Assembly (NCBI RefSeq): GCF_900104815.1
Contig: NZ_FNTD01000003.1
Location: 1 to 64,000 of the forward strand
Reading direction: 5' to 3'
Origin: Streptomyces misionensis
Lineage (GTDB): Bacteria > Actinomycetota > Actinomycetes > Streptomycetales > Streptomycetaceae
DNA length: 64,000 nucleotides
The position numbers and the translations under genes were made by a program. Position 1 is the first letter of the stretch. Each line of letters starts with the position of its first letter. Below, in pieces: positions 7,514-15,599 of this stretch. The notes beneath the pieces were generated by a model. It did no database searches, was not told the origin of the DNA, and saw only the letters and a program-made list of their open reading frames with translations.

Positions 7514-8107
7514 CTAAAACTCTATTTCGAGCCACTCTACGTCCCTGAATTCCACCGCCAGGCTCGCGCGACCGCCACCGGCTTGACGGAAATAGGCGTC
7601 CGCGATGGCCTCCTCGACCGCCTTGTGGAGGTCTGTGTCCGTCGCACCCTCCTCCTGTGCCGCCAGGATGAGGGCCGCGTGGGCGGGCGACACGGCGATG
7701 CTGAGGTCCCGTATCCGGGCGTCGTCCGAGGACCCGTTCGCGGTGAAGCCGAGGGAGGCCCGGAACTTGATGACGAATCCGCCCGAGGTGGTCGCACGCT
7801 GCCTCGCCTGTGCCCTGACCTGCGGTTGCCACTCCGACTCGGTCTCCTGGACCAGGGCCTGCTGGAGGCGCTTGTTCGGCTTGGTGGAGACGCCCGAGAG
7901 GTAGCGCTGCACCGTCTTGCGGGAGACACCCAGGCGCTCCGCCAGGCTCTTGGTGGAGCCCTTCTCCCGCTTGCGAAGGAATTTCATCTGGGCCCGCGCG
8001 GATTTCGGCGCGGGCCGGGTGAACAGGGCCCGCTCCGCACGGGCGAGGCCCTCCATGATCTTGGCGCGCGTCCGCGCTGCCTGCGCTGCCTTCGTGTCGT
8101 CATCCAT
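7514..8107 (-). CDS. Terminal-protein (Tpg)-like protein, solitary copy
   Basis: 197 residues. It has the whole Tpg layout: an N-terminal basic region with PKSARAQMKFLRKREKGS, a helix-turn-helix (LAERLGVSRKTVQRYLSG), a central EWQPQVRAQARQRATTSGG block matching the RWQPQVRxxARK region of terminal proteins, then SDDARIRDL and a C-terminal EFRDVEWLEIEF. Tpg is covalently linked to the 5' ends of Streptomyces linear replicons and primes end patching. This copy has no tap beside it, is longer, and diverges from the copy at 10286-10843, so it may serve a different telomere type or be a relic of another replicon. Confidence 0.8.
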   Translation of the reverse strand: MDDDTKAAQAARTRAKIMEGLARAERALFTRPAPKSARAQMKFLRKREKGSTKSLAERLGVSRKTVQRYLSGVSTKPNKRLQQALVQETESEWQPQVRAQARQRATTSGGFVIKFRASLGFTANGSSDDARIRDLSIAVSPAHAALILAAQEEGATDTDLHKAVEEAIADAYFRQAGGGRASLAVEFRDVEWLEIEF

Positions 8108-8202
8108 ACGAACACTTCATCGGAGCGGTCCTGTGGACAGAGGCCAGCGACCAGACGAGTCCCCTTGCCCGTCGAAGGGTTGACGGCGCAGGTCAGCGCG
8201 TC

Positions 8203-8550
8203 TTGGGTGGAGGACCAGGTTCAGAGCAAAGGGGGCTGGCCTTGGAGCAGCTCAGGTTGTCCGACCGGCTGCCGCAGTGTTCGCGCTGCGGGGGCGATCT
8301 CATCATGAGCGGGGTGGCACCGCAGGACGACGCGCACGGGCGGCCGATCCACCTGGAGCTGTGCCCGGCGTGCGACGCCGGCGACGTCGACCGCCCGGCG
8401 GCCGGCCTGTTCGTCCAGTGGTTCGCCGACGGCGGCGGCCATGACGAAAGCCGCGTCCAGGAGGGCGCGTACCTGCTGATGGAGTGGACAAAGGAGTGCA
8501 TGGCTGTCCACGGCTGGTACTTGAAGGACGTCCCGCCCGAGCAGCCCTGA
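8203..8550 (+). CDS. Small zinc-ribbon-like protein (DUF6300-like)
   Basis: Up to 115 residues. LPQCSRCGGDLIMSG and LELCPACDAGD supply two CxxC knuckles that should bind zinc, followed by AAGLFVQWFADGGG. The pattern resembles the DUF6300 group of actinobacterial small proteins. The start is unsure: TTG 8203 gives the long form, while TTG 8242, preceded by GGGGG, would trim about 13 residues. The stop lies 5 bases before the left inverted repeat of cassette 2. Confidence 0.6.
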   Translation: MGGGPGSEQRGLALEQLRLSDRLPQCSRCGGDLIMSGVAPQDDAHGRPIHLELCPACDAGDVDRPAAGLFVQWFADGGGHDESRVQEGAYLLMEWTKECMAVHGWYLKDVPPEQP

Positions 8551-8555
8551 GCGCT

Positions 8556-8603
8556 GGCTCTGTTCACGAGTTCCAGCAGCAGATGTGCACGACTTTGGGA
8601 GGC
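8556..8603 (+). repeat. 48-bp terminal inverted repeat, copy C
   Basis: Diverged version starting GGCTCTGTTCACGAGTTCCA; its central palindrome is degraded compared with copy A. Confidence 0.6.
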
Positions 8604-8624
8604 GGCCCGTCTGAGCCGTGGCCG

Positions 8625-8644
8625 ATGTTCACGAGAACGGACAG
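8625..8644 (+). repeat. Inner palindromic repeat unit
   Basis: ATGTTCACGAGAACGGACAG, the same word as in the outer repeats, inside cassette 2; paired with an inverted copy at 9105-9124. Confidence 0.6.
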
Positions 8645-8703
8645 CACCCCACCACCGGAGGTTCAGCTCTGACGTCTCCCGGCGTCGGGCGTACCGTGGA
8701 AAT

Positions 8704-9063
8704 GTGGCCGGGACCGATCAATACGCCCAGTGGGTAGCCCGGCGAATCCGAACCTTCGCCCAGGTACCCTCCGGCACTCCGCTGGTGTGGCAGGCCGCAC
8801 GGCTCTACCAGCACACCCGGCGCCTGGCTGAGCGCCCGCGGGGCCACGGCGCTGAAGACGCCCTGGCGGCACTCGCCCTGAGCACGAGCATCTACCACGA
8901 AGCCCGGTGGAGTGGTGTGCTTCAAGCGGTGCGGGAGGGCGCCACCATTGAGGAGATCGCTATTGCCCTTGGGATCTCTATCGACGACGCCCGAGACCTC
9001 ATACACCGGATCCAGGGCCGCGAACTTGAGCTCAAGCGGTACTTCCAGCAGGCGAGACCGTAG
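8704..9063 (+). CDS. HTH protein of cassette 2, copy 1
   Basis: 119 residues, GTG start. The C-terminal half has a helix-turn-helix like that of sigma region 4 or short regulators (GATIEEIAIALGISIDDARD) followed by a basic helix; the N-terminal half is helical (VWQAARLYQHTRRLAE). It is the only gene of the cassette, so it might bind the palindromic repeats that surround it, although nothing shows this directly. A nearly identical copy lies at 27095-27454. It is not a recognisable recombinase. Confidence 0.65.
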   Translation: MAGTDQYAQWVARRIRTFAQVPSGTPLVWQAARLYQHTRRLAERPRGHGAEDALAALALSTSIYHEARWSGVLQAVREGATIEEIAIALGISIDDARDLIHRIQGRELELKRYFQQARP

Positions 9064-9104
9064 CGATACCAAGGCCATCTCCTCGGTCCGAGACAAGGCC
9101 CGGT

Positions 9105-9124
9105 GCTGTCGAAACTCGTGAACA
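9105..9124 (-). repeat. Inner palindromic repeat unit, inverted copy
   Basis: CTGTCGAAACTCGTGAACAT on the plus strand; the complement matches the 8625 unit at most positions, including GTTCACGAG and ACAGCACC just beyond. Confidence 0.55.
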
Positions 9125-9150
9125 TTCCAACCCGGCGGCGACGGCCGGCC

Positions 9151-9198
9151 GCCTCCCGAACTGCTGTGTAAGTGCTGTCCATTCTCGTGGATAGAGCC
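9151..9198 (-). repeat. 48-bp terminal inverted repeat, copy D
   Basis: Right end of cassette 2. Read on the minus strand it starts GGCTCTATCCACGAGAATGG and ends GTTCGGGAGGC, closely matching copy A. Confidence 0.65.
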
Positions 9199-9206
9199 AC
9201 AAGCCC

Positions 9207-9367
9207 GTGCGCCTGTTCGCCGACTACCTGGCCGGGGACATCGCCCGGCGCCGCGGTGGACCCGCAGCGTCAACGAACACCACAGCGCGCTGGCGTACGC
9301 GATCGAGGCCAAGGAGCGTAAGGAGCAGGCGGAACGCCGGCAGCAGAAGGATGACGACGGGGAGTAG
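9207..9367 (+). pseudogene. Frameshifted gene remnant beside cassette 2
   Basis: Two coding-like pieces in different frames adjoin: VRLFADYLAGDIARRRGG and, after a shift, NEHHSALAYAIEAKERKEQA ending in a normal stop at 9365. Both have actinobacterial codon bias. The 5' part of the parent gene is missing, presumably removed or replaced when the cassette arrived. The parent function is unknown. Confidence 0.4.
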
Positions 9368-9602
9368 AAGAGCCGGGCCGTGACCCTTGGCAGGACGGCA
9401 ACGTTGGACACGGCAGCGCGTTGAACATCCGACCCCCCGCGGATACGCGTGTGAGGCCCCACACCGGCGCAGCAGCGCAGGGCGGGGCCTCACGGCGTCC
9501 AGGCGCCGTCCGTGCTCGTGATCGGCAACGGGAGGGTGCGGGTTGTGCGTCAGGTGCGCAACGGTCCGGAGGCCGGAGCCGGTGCGCGGTCAGCCTGCGG
9601 GC

Positions 9603-10220
9603 ATGGACAAGTTGATCGATCTGGTCAGCACGCTCGTCTCCGGAGCGGTTATCGCCGTTCTGGCGGCGTGGCTGACCAACCGCGCCCGCAACCACCAGGA
9701 GCAGCAGGCCGAGATCGGGGCCCTGCGGGTGTAGGCGGATGCGATGACGGTGGCGGTGATGGAACTGCAGGGTGTGGCCGCCGCCAACCGGCTGCTGTGG
9801 GAGGGGCCGGCCGAGCGCGGCCGGACGTTCCTGCTGACCGTGCTGGCCTTCGCGGGTGGCGCCGCCCGCGCCCGGATCGCCGGCGGCACCGACGTGCAGA
9901 GCGGCCTCGTGGGCTTCGGGCGCGCGGCCGAGCTGCTGAGCCGGGAGCGGGTGGCGAGCAAGCAGACCGTGGCCGCCGTACGAGAGCCGCTCACCCGGGC
10001 CGCCACCGCAGCCGCCCCGCTCCTGCGCTGCTCCGACCCGGCCGTCGTCACCGCCACCGAGCAGCTGCTGAACGCCCTGTCGGATGTGGAGGACACCGCG
10101 CGCCTGGAGGCCGCCCTGGCCGCGTTCGGCCGAGCCGTCAACGCCGCCACTGCGCCGCGGCTGTCCTGGTGGGCACGTCGCCGGGCCGCGCGCACGACCC
10201 GACGGGCGGCCCTTCCGTAG
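9603..10220 (+). pseudogene. Membrane-anchored helical protein split by in-frame TAG
   Basis: Frame 9603-9734 encodes an N-terminal hydrophobic anchor (LVSGAVIAVLAAWLTN) plus a charged helix and ends in TAG at 9732. The same frame resumes at once and runs on (ATG 9744) as a 158-residue helical, Ala/Arg-rich domain. The whole has the same plan as the intact gene at 2223-2705. Either this is a point-mutation pseudogene, or the downstream part is translated alone from ATG 9744, which has only a weak ribosome site. Confidence 0.55.
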
Positions 10221-10229
10221 GATGCGAAA

Positions 10230-10268
10230 CGCCGCGTCCCCGGCAGCTTCAATGCCGGGGACGCGGCG
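10230..10268. terminator. Bidirectional terminator beside tpg
   Basis: A perfect 16-bp stem (10230-10245 with 10253-10268) with loop GCTTCAA, between the convergent 9603 pseudogene and tpg. Confidence 0.85.
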
Positions 10269-10285
10269 CTCGTGCGTGAGCCGGC

Positions 10286-10843
10286 CTACAGCTCGATCTG
10301 GATCTGCTCGATGTCGGTGAACTCCACGCCCAGGCCGTGCGCCCGGGAGTTGTTGGCACGGAAGTACATCCGGGCGAGGCCCTCGGCGGCGATCTGCTGG
10401 AGCTGCCGTTCGGTGGCGCCCTGTTCCCGGGCGGTGAACAGGCGGTCCGCGTACTCGGGCGGCAGGGCCTGGGTGATGTCGCGGATCCGGGCGTCGTCGG
10501 TGGTGCCCGGCGCCGCGGTGAACCCGAACCGGGCCCGGGTGGAGATGACCAGGCCGTCGGTGGAGGCCGCCTTCTTCCTCGCCTTGGCGCGCACCTGCGG
10601 CTGCCACCGCTTCCTGACCTCACGCTCTATGCGGCCGCGCAGGTCCTGGCGGGGCCGCTTGAGCTTGCCGGAGACGTACCGCTCCACCGTGCGCTGGGAG
10701 ATCCCGAGCGCCTGTGCGGTGGCCTTGGTGCCCTTGAGCTGCTTGACCAGGTACTTCATCTGCGCCTGGGCGCTTTGCGGGATGCGGCGGGTGAAGGCCC
10801 CCTCCAGCGCGCGGTCCAGGCTGTCCCCGAGCGAGTCCACCAC
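10286..10843 (-). CDS. tpg: Telomere terminal protein Tpg
   Basis: 185 residues, the canonical Tpg length (about 184). Recognised by FTRRIPQSAQAQMKYLVKQ, the helix-turn-helix ALGISQRTVERYVSGKL, then IEREVRKRWQPQVRAKARKK, the block LVISTRARFGFTAAPGTTDD, and the end EFTDIEQIQIEL. Tpg is joined covalently to the 5' telomere ends and acts as the protein primer for filling the single-stranded gap left by replication. GTG start 3 bases after the tap stop, so tap-tpg form one operon, as on other Streptomyces linear replicons. Confidence 0.93.
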   Translation of the reverse strand: MVDSLGDSLDRALEGAFTRRIPQSAQAQMKYLVKQLKGTKATAQALGISQRTVERYVSGKLKRPRQDLRGRIEREVRKRWQPQVRAKARKKAASTDGLVISTRARFGFTAAPGTTDDARIRDITQALPPEYADRLFTAREQGATERQLQQIAAEGLARMYFRANNSRAHGLGVEFTDIEQIQIEL

Positions 10844-10846
10844 GGC

Positions 10847-13045
10847 CTACTCCCCTTCTCCGGCGCTCTGGTCGGTCTTGATGAGGTTGGCGATGTTGAA
10901 GACGCCGCCGCGCTCCTCGAACTGCTGCTCCGCCCACAGGACGGTCTGGGTGCCCTGGTGCTTGACCATGCCGGGCGAGACCCCGAGCCGGAACGTGCCG
11001 GGCACCGGCTTGCCCTCGGGCGTGTGCGGCAGGACGTCCAGCGGGGACGGGCCGGGCGAGGGGTAGACGATGGCGTCGGTGCCGATCGCGACCGGGTACC
11101 GGTCGGCGGCGGCCGCCGTCTTCATCAGCTTGCGGTGCAGGCCGACGCGCTGGGCCGCGAGCACGGCGGCCCGGATGTCGGGGCGCCACGTCTCCCGGTT
11201 CAGCGCCGGGTAGGGCTCGTAGTACGGCACCTGGCCCCGGGAGCGCTGCCTGAGCTTGCCGATGGCGCCCTTCGCCGTCGCCTTGATCGCGGTCTCCAGC
11301 AGCGCCATCGTGGGGTCGACCTGCTTGCGCCGCGCCATCGCCTCGAGGAACTCGCTCCCGGTGAGGTCGGTGGTGACGCCCATGTCGGCCATCGTGGCCA
11401 CGTACGCGTCGCGCAGCCGCTTGTACCAGGGGTCCAGGTAGCGGCCGGTCTGGGTGCGCACGTAGGCCTCGATCGGCGCGACGTCGAAGCCGAGCTCGAC
11501 CGCGTAGGCGACGGTCGGGGTGGCGTACCAGGCCGGGCCCTCGGGCCTCTCGCCTTTCGGTGTGAACGGGCTCGGGAGCCGGTCTGCGTCGACGGTGCGG
11601 CCGCCCACCTGGACGCGGGACAGGTCGACGTGGGAGAGGTCGACCAGCCATGAGCCGGGCAGCGCCGGGTCGAAGGCCGGGTTGCCGGTCAGGTGGGTGG
11701 GTCCGTTCAGTCCGACGGTGAGCCCGTTCGCGGCAGCGGCGAACGACATGTTGAGGTCGACGACGACCAAGTACGGGTTGGCGCACTCCTCATCGGTCAG
11801 CGGCCGGCACCAGTCGTAGGGCTCCTCCATCAGCATCTCGGCCGGGGTGCGCAGGTGGTGCCGGGCGAACTTGCCCTTGAGGATCGGGTGTTCGTCGGGG
11901 ACCTCGCACTCCACCACGGGGTACACCGCAGTGAGCGCGTCGTCGTTGAAGGCCCGCTTGAACTCGCCGGTGTCCGGGTCCTTCTCAGCGCGGGTCGGCG
12001 GCCGCAGCGCGGTCATCAGCTCCAGGCCGGTCGTCGCGGTGCTGCCGCGCGGTGTCATCACCCGGGCCGCGTACAGGCCGAGGTAGCGGGCGAGGTCGGC
12101 CGGGTGCATCGTCGGCAGCTGCGGGTCGTCGCGCTTGTCCCACTCGCGGGCGTCCAGCGCGTTCCAGGGCAGGATGCACAGCTGGACGCAGCGCCGCCTC
12201 GAGCCCTCCGGGTCGCGATACACCCGCGCCCACGGCCCGAATCCTCGCTGGGTGAGCTGGAGCCCGGCCCGCTCGGTCTGCTTGAGCACCTTGTGGCCGG
12301 CCGCCAGTCGTCCCGCGCGCTGCTCGTCCGGCGACAGGGCGGCGGGCAGGCCGTAGCGCTCCAGCGCAGACGCGGTCAGGACGAGGATCGGGTCGGCGTC
12401 GCGGCCGTTGCGGTGCAGCCGGGCCTGACCGAGGCGGGCCTCGGCCAGCGTCCAGTCGACCAGCGCCGGGATGGACTTGGCGGGCACGTCCAGGACCAGG
12501 CCGCCGACGCAGTACGCCGACACCTGTCCGTCCTCGCAGTCGATGACCGCGAGCGGCCCGTTCTCGAACCGCGGATCGGGGGCCGCCGCCACCGTGGTCT
12601 TCGCCGCCGCCTTCTTCGCACCCGGGCGCCGCGACGACGCCGCGGGCCGGCTGGTGCTGCTCGCCGCCGCCTTCGGGCGGGATGGTGGGACGGTGGCGGG
12701 CGCGGGTGCCGGGACTGGCTCCGGGGCCGGGCCGGTGAACGCCTCCGGGGCCACCGGCGCCGGGGCAGCGGCGGGCGCGTCGGAGTCCGGGGCGGGGAAG
12801 CGGGCGGCGAGGCCCTCCAGGAGACGGGCGTACGCGGCGCGCTTCGGCGGCCGCGGTTCGGTAGCACCTGACTCCCAGTTCCCGATGGTCTCCCGCCGGC
12901 TCTTCAGGGCCTTGGCGATTTGCTCCTGGCTCAGCCCGGCGGCCTCGCGCAGACGCTTGCGCTCCTCGGGCGTCGGGAGATCGTCCTGAGCGACCTCTTC
13001 CAGCAGCGCATCGACGGCACTGAACAGCTCGTTCCCAGTAGGCAC
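10847..13045 (-). CDS. tap: Telomere-associated protein Tap
   Basis: 732 residues from GTG 13045, chosen because GGAGG lies 8 bases upstream; GTGs at 13054 and 13060 are alternatives. An N-terminal XRE-type helix-turn-helix (residues about 20-70: EERKRLREAAGLSQEQIAKA, RETIGNWESG) is followed by an Ala/Pro-rich linker and a large conserved core (ENGPLAVIDCEDGQVSAY, WTLAEARLGQARLHRNG, HHLRTPAEMLMEEPYDW). The family usually has about 740 residues. Tap binds the 3' telomere overhang and recruits Tpg. The divergent promoter region carries a direct repeat, so the HTH may autoregulate. Confidence 0.93.
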   Translation of the reverse strand: MPTGNELFSAVDALLEEVAQDDLPTPEERKRLREAAGLSQEQIAKALKSRRETIGNWESGATEPRPPKRAAYARLLEGLAARFPAPDSDAPAAAPAPVAPEAFTGPAPEPVPAPAPATVPPSRPKAAASSTSRPAASSRRPGAKKAAAKTTVAAAPDPRFENGPLAVIDCEDGQVSAYCVGGLVLDVPAKSIPALVDWTLAEARLGQARLHRNGRDADPILVLTASALERYGLPAALSPDEQRAGRLAAGHKVLKQTERAGLQLTQRGFGPWARVYRDPEGSRRRCVQLCILPWNALDAREWDKRDDPQLPTMHPADLARYLGLYAARVMTPRGSTATTGLELMTALRPPTRAEKDPDTGEFKRAFNDDALTAVYPVVECEVPDEHPILKGKFARHHLRTPAEMLMEEPYDWCRPLTDEECANPYLVVVDLNMSFAAAANGLTVGLNGPTHLTGNPAFDPALPGSWLVDLSHVDLSRVQVGGRTVDADRLPSPFTPKGERPEGPAWYATPTVAYAVELGFDVAPIEAYVRTQTGRYLDPWYKRLRDAYVATMADMGVTTDLTGSEFLEAMARRKQVDPTMALLETAIKATAKGAIGKLRQRSRGQVPYYEPYPALNRETWRPDIRAAVLAAQRVGLHRKLMKTAAAADRYPVAIGTDAIVYPSPGPSPLDVLPHTPEGKPVPGTFRLGVSPGMVKHQGTQTVLWAEQQFEERGGVFNIANLIKTDQSAGEGE

Positions 13046-13086
13046 AGAGCTCACCTCCACAACGCACCATACCCCAATCGCCCGTT

Positions 13087-13109
13087 GGATTTCACATCGG
13101 ATTTCACAT
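13087..13109. promoter_or_regulatory. Direct repeat in the tap / zeta-like intergenic region
   Basis: GGATTTCACAT occurs at 13087-13097 and again at 13099-13109, a 12-base period, in the roughly 130-base gap between divergent tap and the kinase-like gene. Head-to-tail spacing near one helical turn suggests a regulator-binding site, possibly for the Tap HTH. Confidence 0.45.
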
Positions 13110-13172
13110 GGATTGCTCAATGCGGTTAAGGTCTGCCGGGACGATCTAGACCGTGAAAGCGCTGGAGGCCCT

Positions 13173-15290
13173 GTGGACGGCATGAACGACCGCGCCGTAC
13201 TTCCGGCCGACGAGAGCAGGGCCGTGCTGAGGCGGGTGATCCTGCCCGAAGCCGCTGCGAGCGCCGTACCCCAGGCCCGTCCGGTCGTGGTGTTCGTCGG
13301 TGGCCAGCCGGGGGCTGGGAAGACCAACGTCGCCGACTTGGTCCAGGCGGCGCTCGGGCGGCGCGGTGGCTCGGTGCGGATCGGCCGCGACCTCTACAAG
13401 GCCGCCCACCGCCACTACGCCGCGGCGTTGGCCGCCGACGTCCGGACCGCCGGCGCCAAGGTCCGGCCGGACACCAGCTCGTGGCAGGCAGCCGTCGAGG
13501 GGTACGTCCGCGACCACGGCCTGGATGCAGTCGTCGAATCCGCCCTCGCTGACCCCGACGACTTCCGTGCGTCGTCGGCGGCGTACCGCGGCTCCCGGTA
13601 CCGGATCGAGGTCGTCGCGCTCGCGACGCCGGAGGCGTGGAGCCAGCTGGGCATCCTCAATCGCTTTCTCACCGAGGCCGCCGGCGGGACGGGCGGCCGG
13701 TTCGTGAGCTGGGCGAACCACGACGTCTGCGCGAGGAACATGCTGGCGACGCTCGCGGTCATCGAGGAGGAGCAACTCGCCGACCGCGTCACCGTGGTGA
13801 CCCGCGACGGCACCGTGCTGTACGACAACGAGCTCGTCGACAGCGCGTGGCGGCGCCGGCCCGCCGCCGACAAGGCGGTCGCCCGAGGCCGCTCACGCGC
13901 GTGGACGGCCCGGGAGACGGCCGTGTTCCATCGAGAGATAGCCCGCGCCGAGGTGCGCGTGCACCGCGACGTGCCGGGCGAGGACGAGCGCCTGGCCGTC
14001 GTACGGGACGCGCGGCGAGCCGCGGCGCTCGCCGAGCCCGTACGGCGCATCGCCCAGCCCCGACGGCGCGCGCCGGGCGTGGACTACCACCGGCTCTCCG
14101 CCACCGAGCACCGCTGGGTCTTCGACGAGCTGATCGTCCCGTCCTACCTGAACGGCATCGTCCCCCGGGACGAGCCGCGCGCCGTCTACGTCCTGGGGCA
14201 GCCCGGGGCGGGCAAGCTGCTGGCCGCCCGGATGGTCCGCCGCGCGATGCGGCCCGGCACGACGCGGCTGGTCGGCGACGACTTCAAGGCCCAGCACCCC
14301 GACTACTTCCAGCTGCTGCGCGACGACCCCCGCAGCGCCGGCGCGGCGATCCGCGCGGACTACCGGGCCTGGTTCGCCTGGGCCGAGCAGTACGTCCGTG
14401 ACCGGCGCGGCGACGTCCTGATCGAGGCCGCTCCCGGCAGCGTGGAGGAGTTCCTCGCCAGCGCGCTGCCCTTCGCGACCGGCGGCTACGCGGTCGAACT
14501 CGTCGTCCTGGCCGTGCGGGAAACCGACAGCCGGCTCTCGACCGCGCTGCGCTACGCCCGTGCCCTGCAGCGCGGCGGCACCGGCCGGTTCACCAGCCGC
14601 TCCGGGCACGACGCCTGCTTCCGCGCGCTCGCCGACGTCGTTGCCGTCGCCGAGCAGCACCCGCAGATTGCGGCCATCACGGTGATCCGCCGGGACGGCC
14701 AAGCTCTGCTGCGCCACGAGAGGGGCGGCGCCGGACGGGCTTCGTGGGCCCTGGCCGCGGAACGGCTCCGTCCCTACACCGAGCAGGAGGCTGAGGCATT
14801 TCTCCGCCTCCATCAAGGCCTGCGCCGGGCGTTCCCGCGGCACCGTCGGGAGCTGGACGAGATCGCCGCGCTCGCCCGGCCGCTGATGCCCGCGCGGGTG
14901 CAGCCGGCTCGCCTCGGCCGGCCGCACCCGCCCGTCTGGCTCCTGCCCGTGCCGGGCAGGAGCAGGGGCTACGTCTCCTTGAGCTCCTTCAGCCGGGCGG
15001 CGTGGGCGGCGGCGATCCGGTCGGCCTCCTCCGGAACCGCCGTGGCCAGCTGGGCCCGGTCTGCAAGGGCGGCCTCCCAGCCCGCCTTCAGCTCCTCGAC
15101 CCGCTCCTCGTTGGGCACCGGCGCGCGGCGCTCCTCGAGGAGCTGGGCGTTGTACCAGTTCACCATCTCCCGGCCTCCGTGCGGATCAGTCTTCCGTCAT
15201 GTTTGCTGTGCAGCGACGCGCTTGGCCGCCAGACGGCGCTTGGGGAGGAGTGGATCGACCACGACCCCGGGCCCCATGCCGGGGGTGTAG
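13173..15290 (+). CDS. Tandem zeta-toxin/kinase-like protein
   Basis: About 705 residues from GTG 13173 (GGAGG 4 bases upstream; ATG 13182 is the alternative). Two zeta-type P-loop kinase units lie in tandem. Unit 1 has an intact Walker A, GGQPGAGKT at residues 43-51, but an altered following segment (RIGRDLYKAAHRHY). Unit 2 has LGQPGAGKL at about 340, with Leu for the usual Thr/Ser, but a classical DDFKAQHPDY acceptor segment. Zeta toxins phosphorylate UDP-sugars and are held by epsilon antitoxins. After about residue 595 the frame runs antisense through the small gene at 14969-15166 and into the next fragment, so the true C-terminus is doubtful. Confidence 0.65.
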   Translation: MDGMNDRAVLPADESRAVLRRVILPEAAASAVPQARPVVVFVGGQPGAGKTNVADLVQAALGRRGGSVRIGRDLYKAAHRHYAAALAADVRTAGAKVRPDTSSWQAAVEGYVRDHGLDAVVESALADPDDFRASSAAYRGSRYRIEVVALATPEAWSQLGILNRFLTEAAGGTGGRFVSWANHDVCARNMLATLAVIEEEQLADRVTVVTRDGTVLYDNELVDSAWRRRPAADKAVARGRSRAWTARETAVFHREIARAEVRVHRDVPGEDERLAVVRDARRAAALAEPVRRIAQPRRRAPGVDYHRLSATEHRWVFDELIVPSYLNGIVPRDEPRAVYVLGQPGAGKLLAARMVRRAMRPGTTRLVGDDFKAQHPDYFQLLRDDPRSAGAAIRADYRAWFAWAEQYVRDRRGDVLIEAAPGSVEEFLASALPFATGGYAVELVVLAVRETDSRLSTALRYARALQRGGTGRFTSRSGHDACFRALADVVAVAEQHPQIAAITVIRRDGQALLRHERGGAGRASWALAAERLRPYTEQEAEAFLRLHQGLRRAFPRHRRELDEIAALARPLMPARVQPARLGRPHPPVWLLPVPGRSRGYVSLSSFSRAAWAAAIRSASSGTAVASWARSARAASQPAFSSSTRSSLGTGARRSSRSWALYQFTISRPPCGSVFRHVCCAATRLAARRRLGRSGSTTTPGPMPGV
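14969..15166 (-). CDS. Small helical protein antisense to the zeta-like gene end
   Basis: 65 residues, ATG 15166 with GGGAG close upstream. Entirely helical and charged (QLLEERRAPVPNEERVEELK, EEADRIAAAHAARLKELKE). It has good codon bias on this strand, better than the opposing frame. Small helical proteins next to zeta kinases are often antitoxins, so an epsilon-like antitoxin role is possible, though the opposite orientation is unusual for that. Confidence 0.5.
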   Translation of the reverse strand: MVNWYNAQLLEERRAPVPNEERVEELKAGWEAALADRAQLATAVPEEADRIAAAHAARLKELKET

Positions 15291-15571
15291 TTCCACGTCC
15301 TCACCTTGTTCGCGACGCGGGTCAGACTCTCGTCACCTGAGGCGATGTCGATGTAGAAGAGGGATTCGTCCGGCTTGGAGTCGTCGCCGCCCCAACGGAC
15401 GACGCCCTCAAGATCGGCGAGGATGTCGCGGACCACCCGCTTTGCTGGGCGAAGAAGCCGTCCCGGGCACCGCTTGGGTAGTGCTCGGGACGAATCTGCA
15501 CCGCTGTGCCGGACGCCTGGACGGAAGACTGCAGCACCAGGGGCCTCCTGTTGCTCGGTTGGATTCGACAC
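15197..15571 (-). pseudogene. C-terminal gene fragment, perhaps M15-peptidase-like
   Basis: The 3' half (DILADLEGVVRWGGDDSKPD, LFYIDIASGDESLTRVANKV) looks like a genuine protein C-terminus. The phrase RWGGD...ESLFYIDI resembles the end of M15 D-Ala-D-Ala peptidase-type domains, with Leu in place of the expected His, but this is a weak impression. The N-terminal part has no bias and no family look. Probably a truncated remnant marking the junction with the island that starts at 15.8 kb. Confidence 0.35.
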
Positions 15572-15599
15572 CCACGAGCTGTGCGGGAGGCCCCGCTTT

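Larger units (their letters stand above)
8556..9198. mobile_element. Gene cassette 2 framed by 48-bp inverted repeats
   Basis: Repeat C (8556-8603, more diverged) and inverted repeat D (9151-9198) align position for position with repeats A and B of cassette 1. Inside them lies a second, inner inverted pair (8625-8644 and 9105-9124) carrying the same GTTCACGAG...ACAGCACC word, then a single gene at 8704-9063. The interior, from the inner repeat onward, is duplicated at 27.0-27.5 kb without the outer repeats. Confidence 0.6.
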
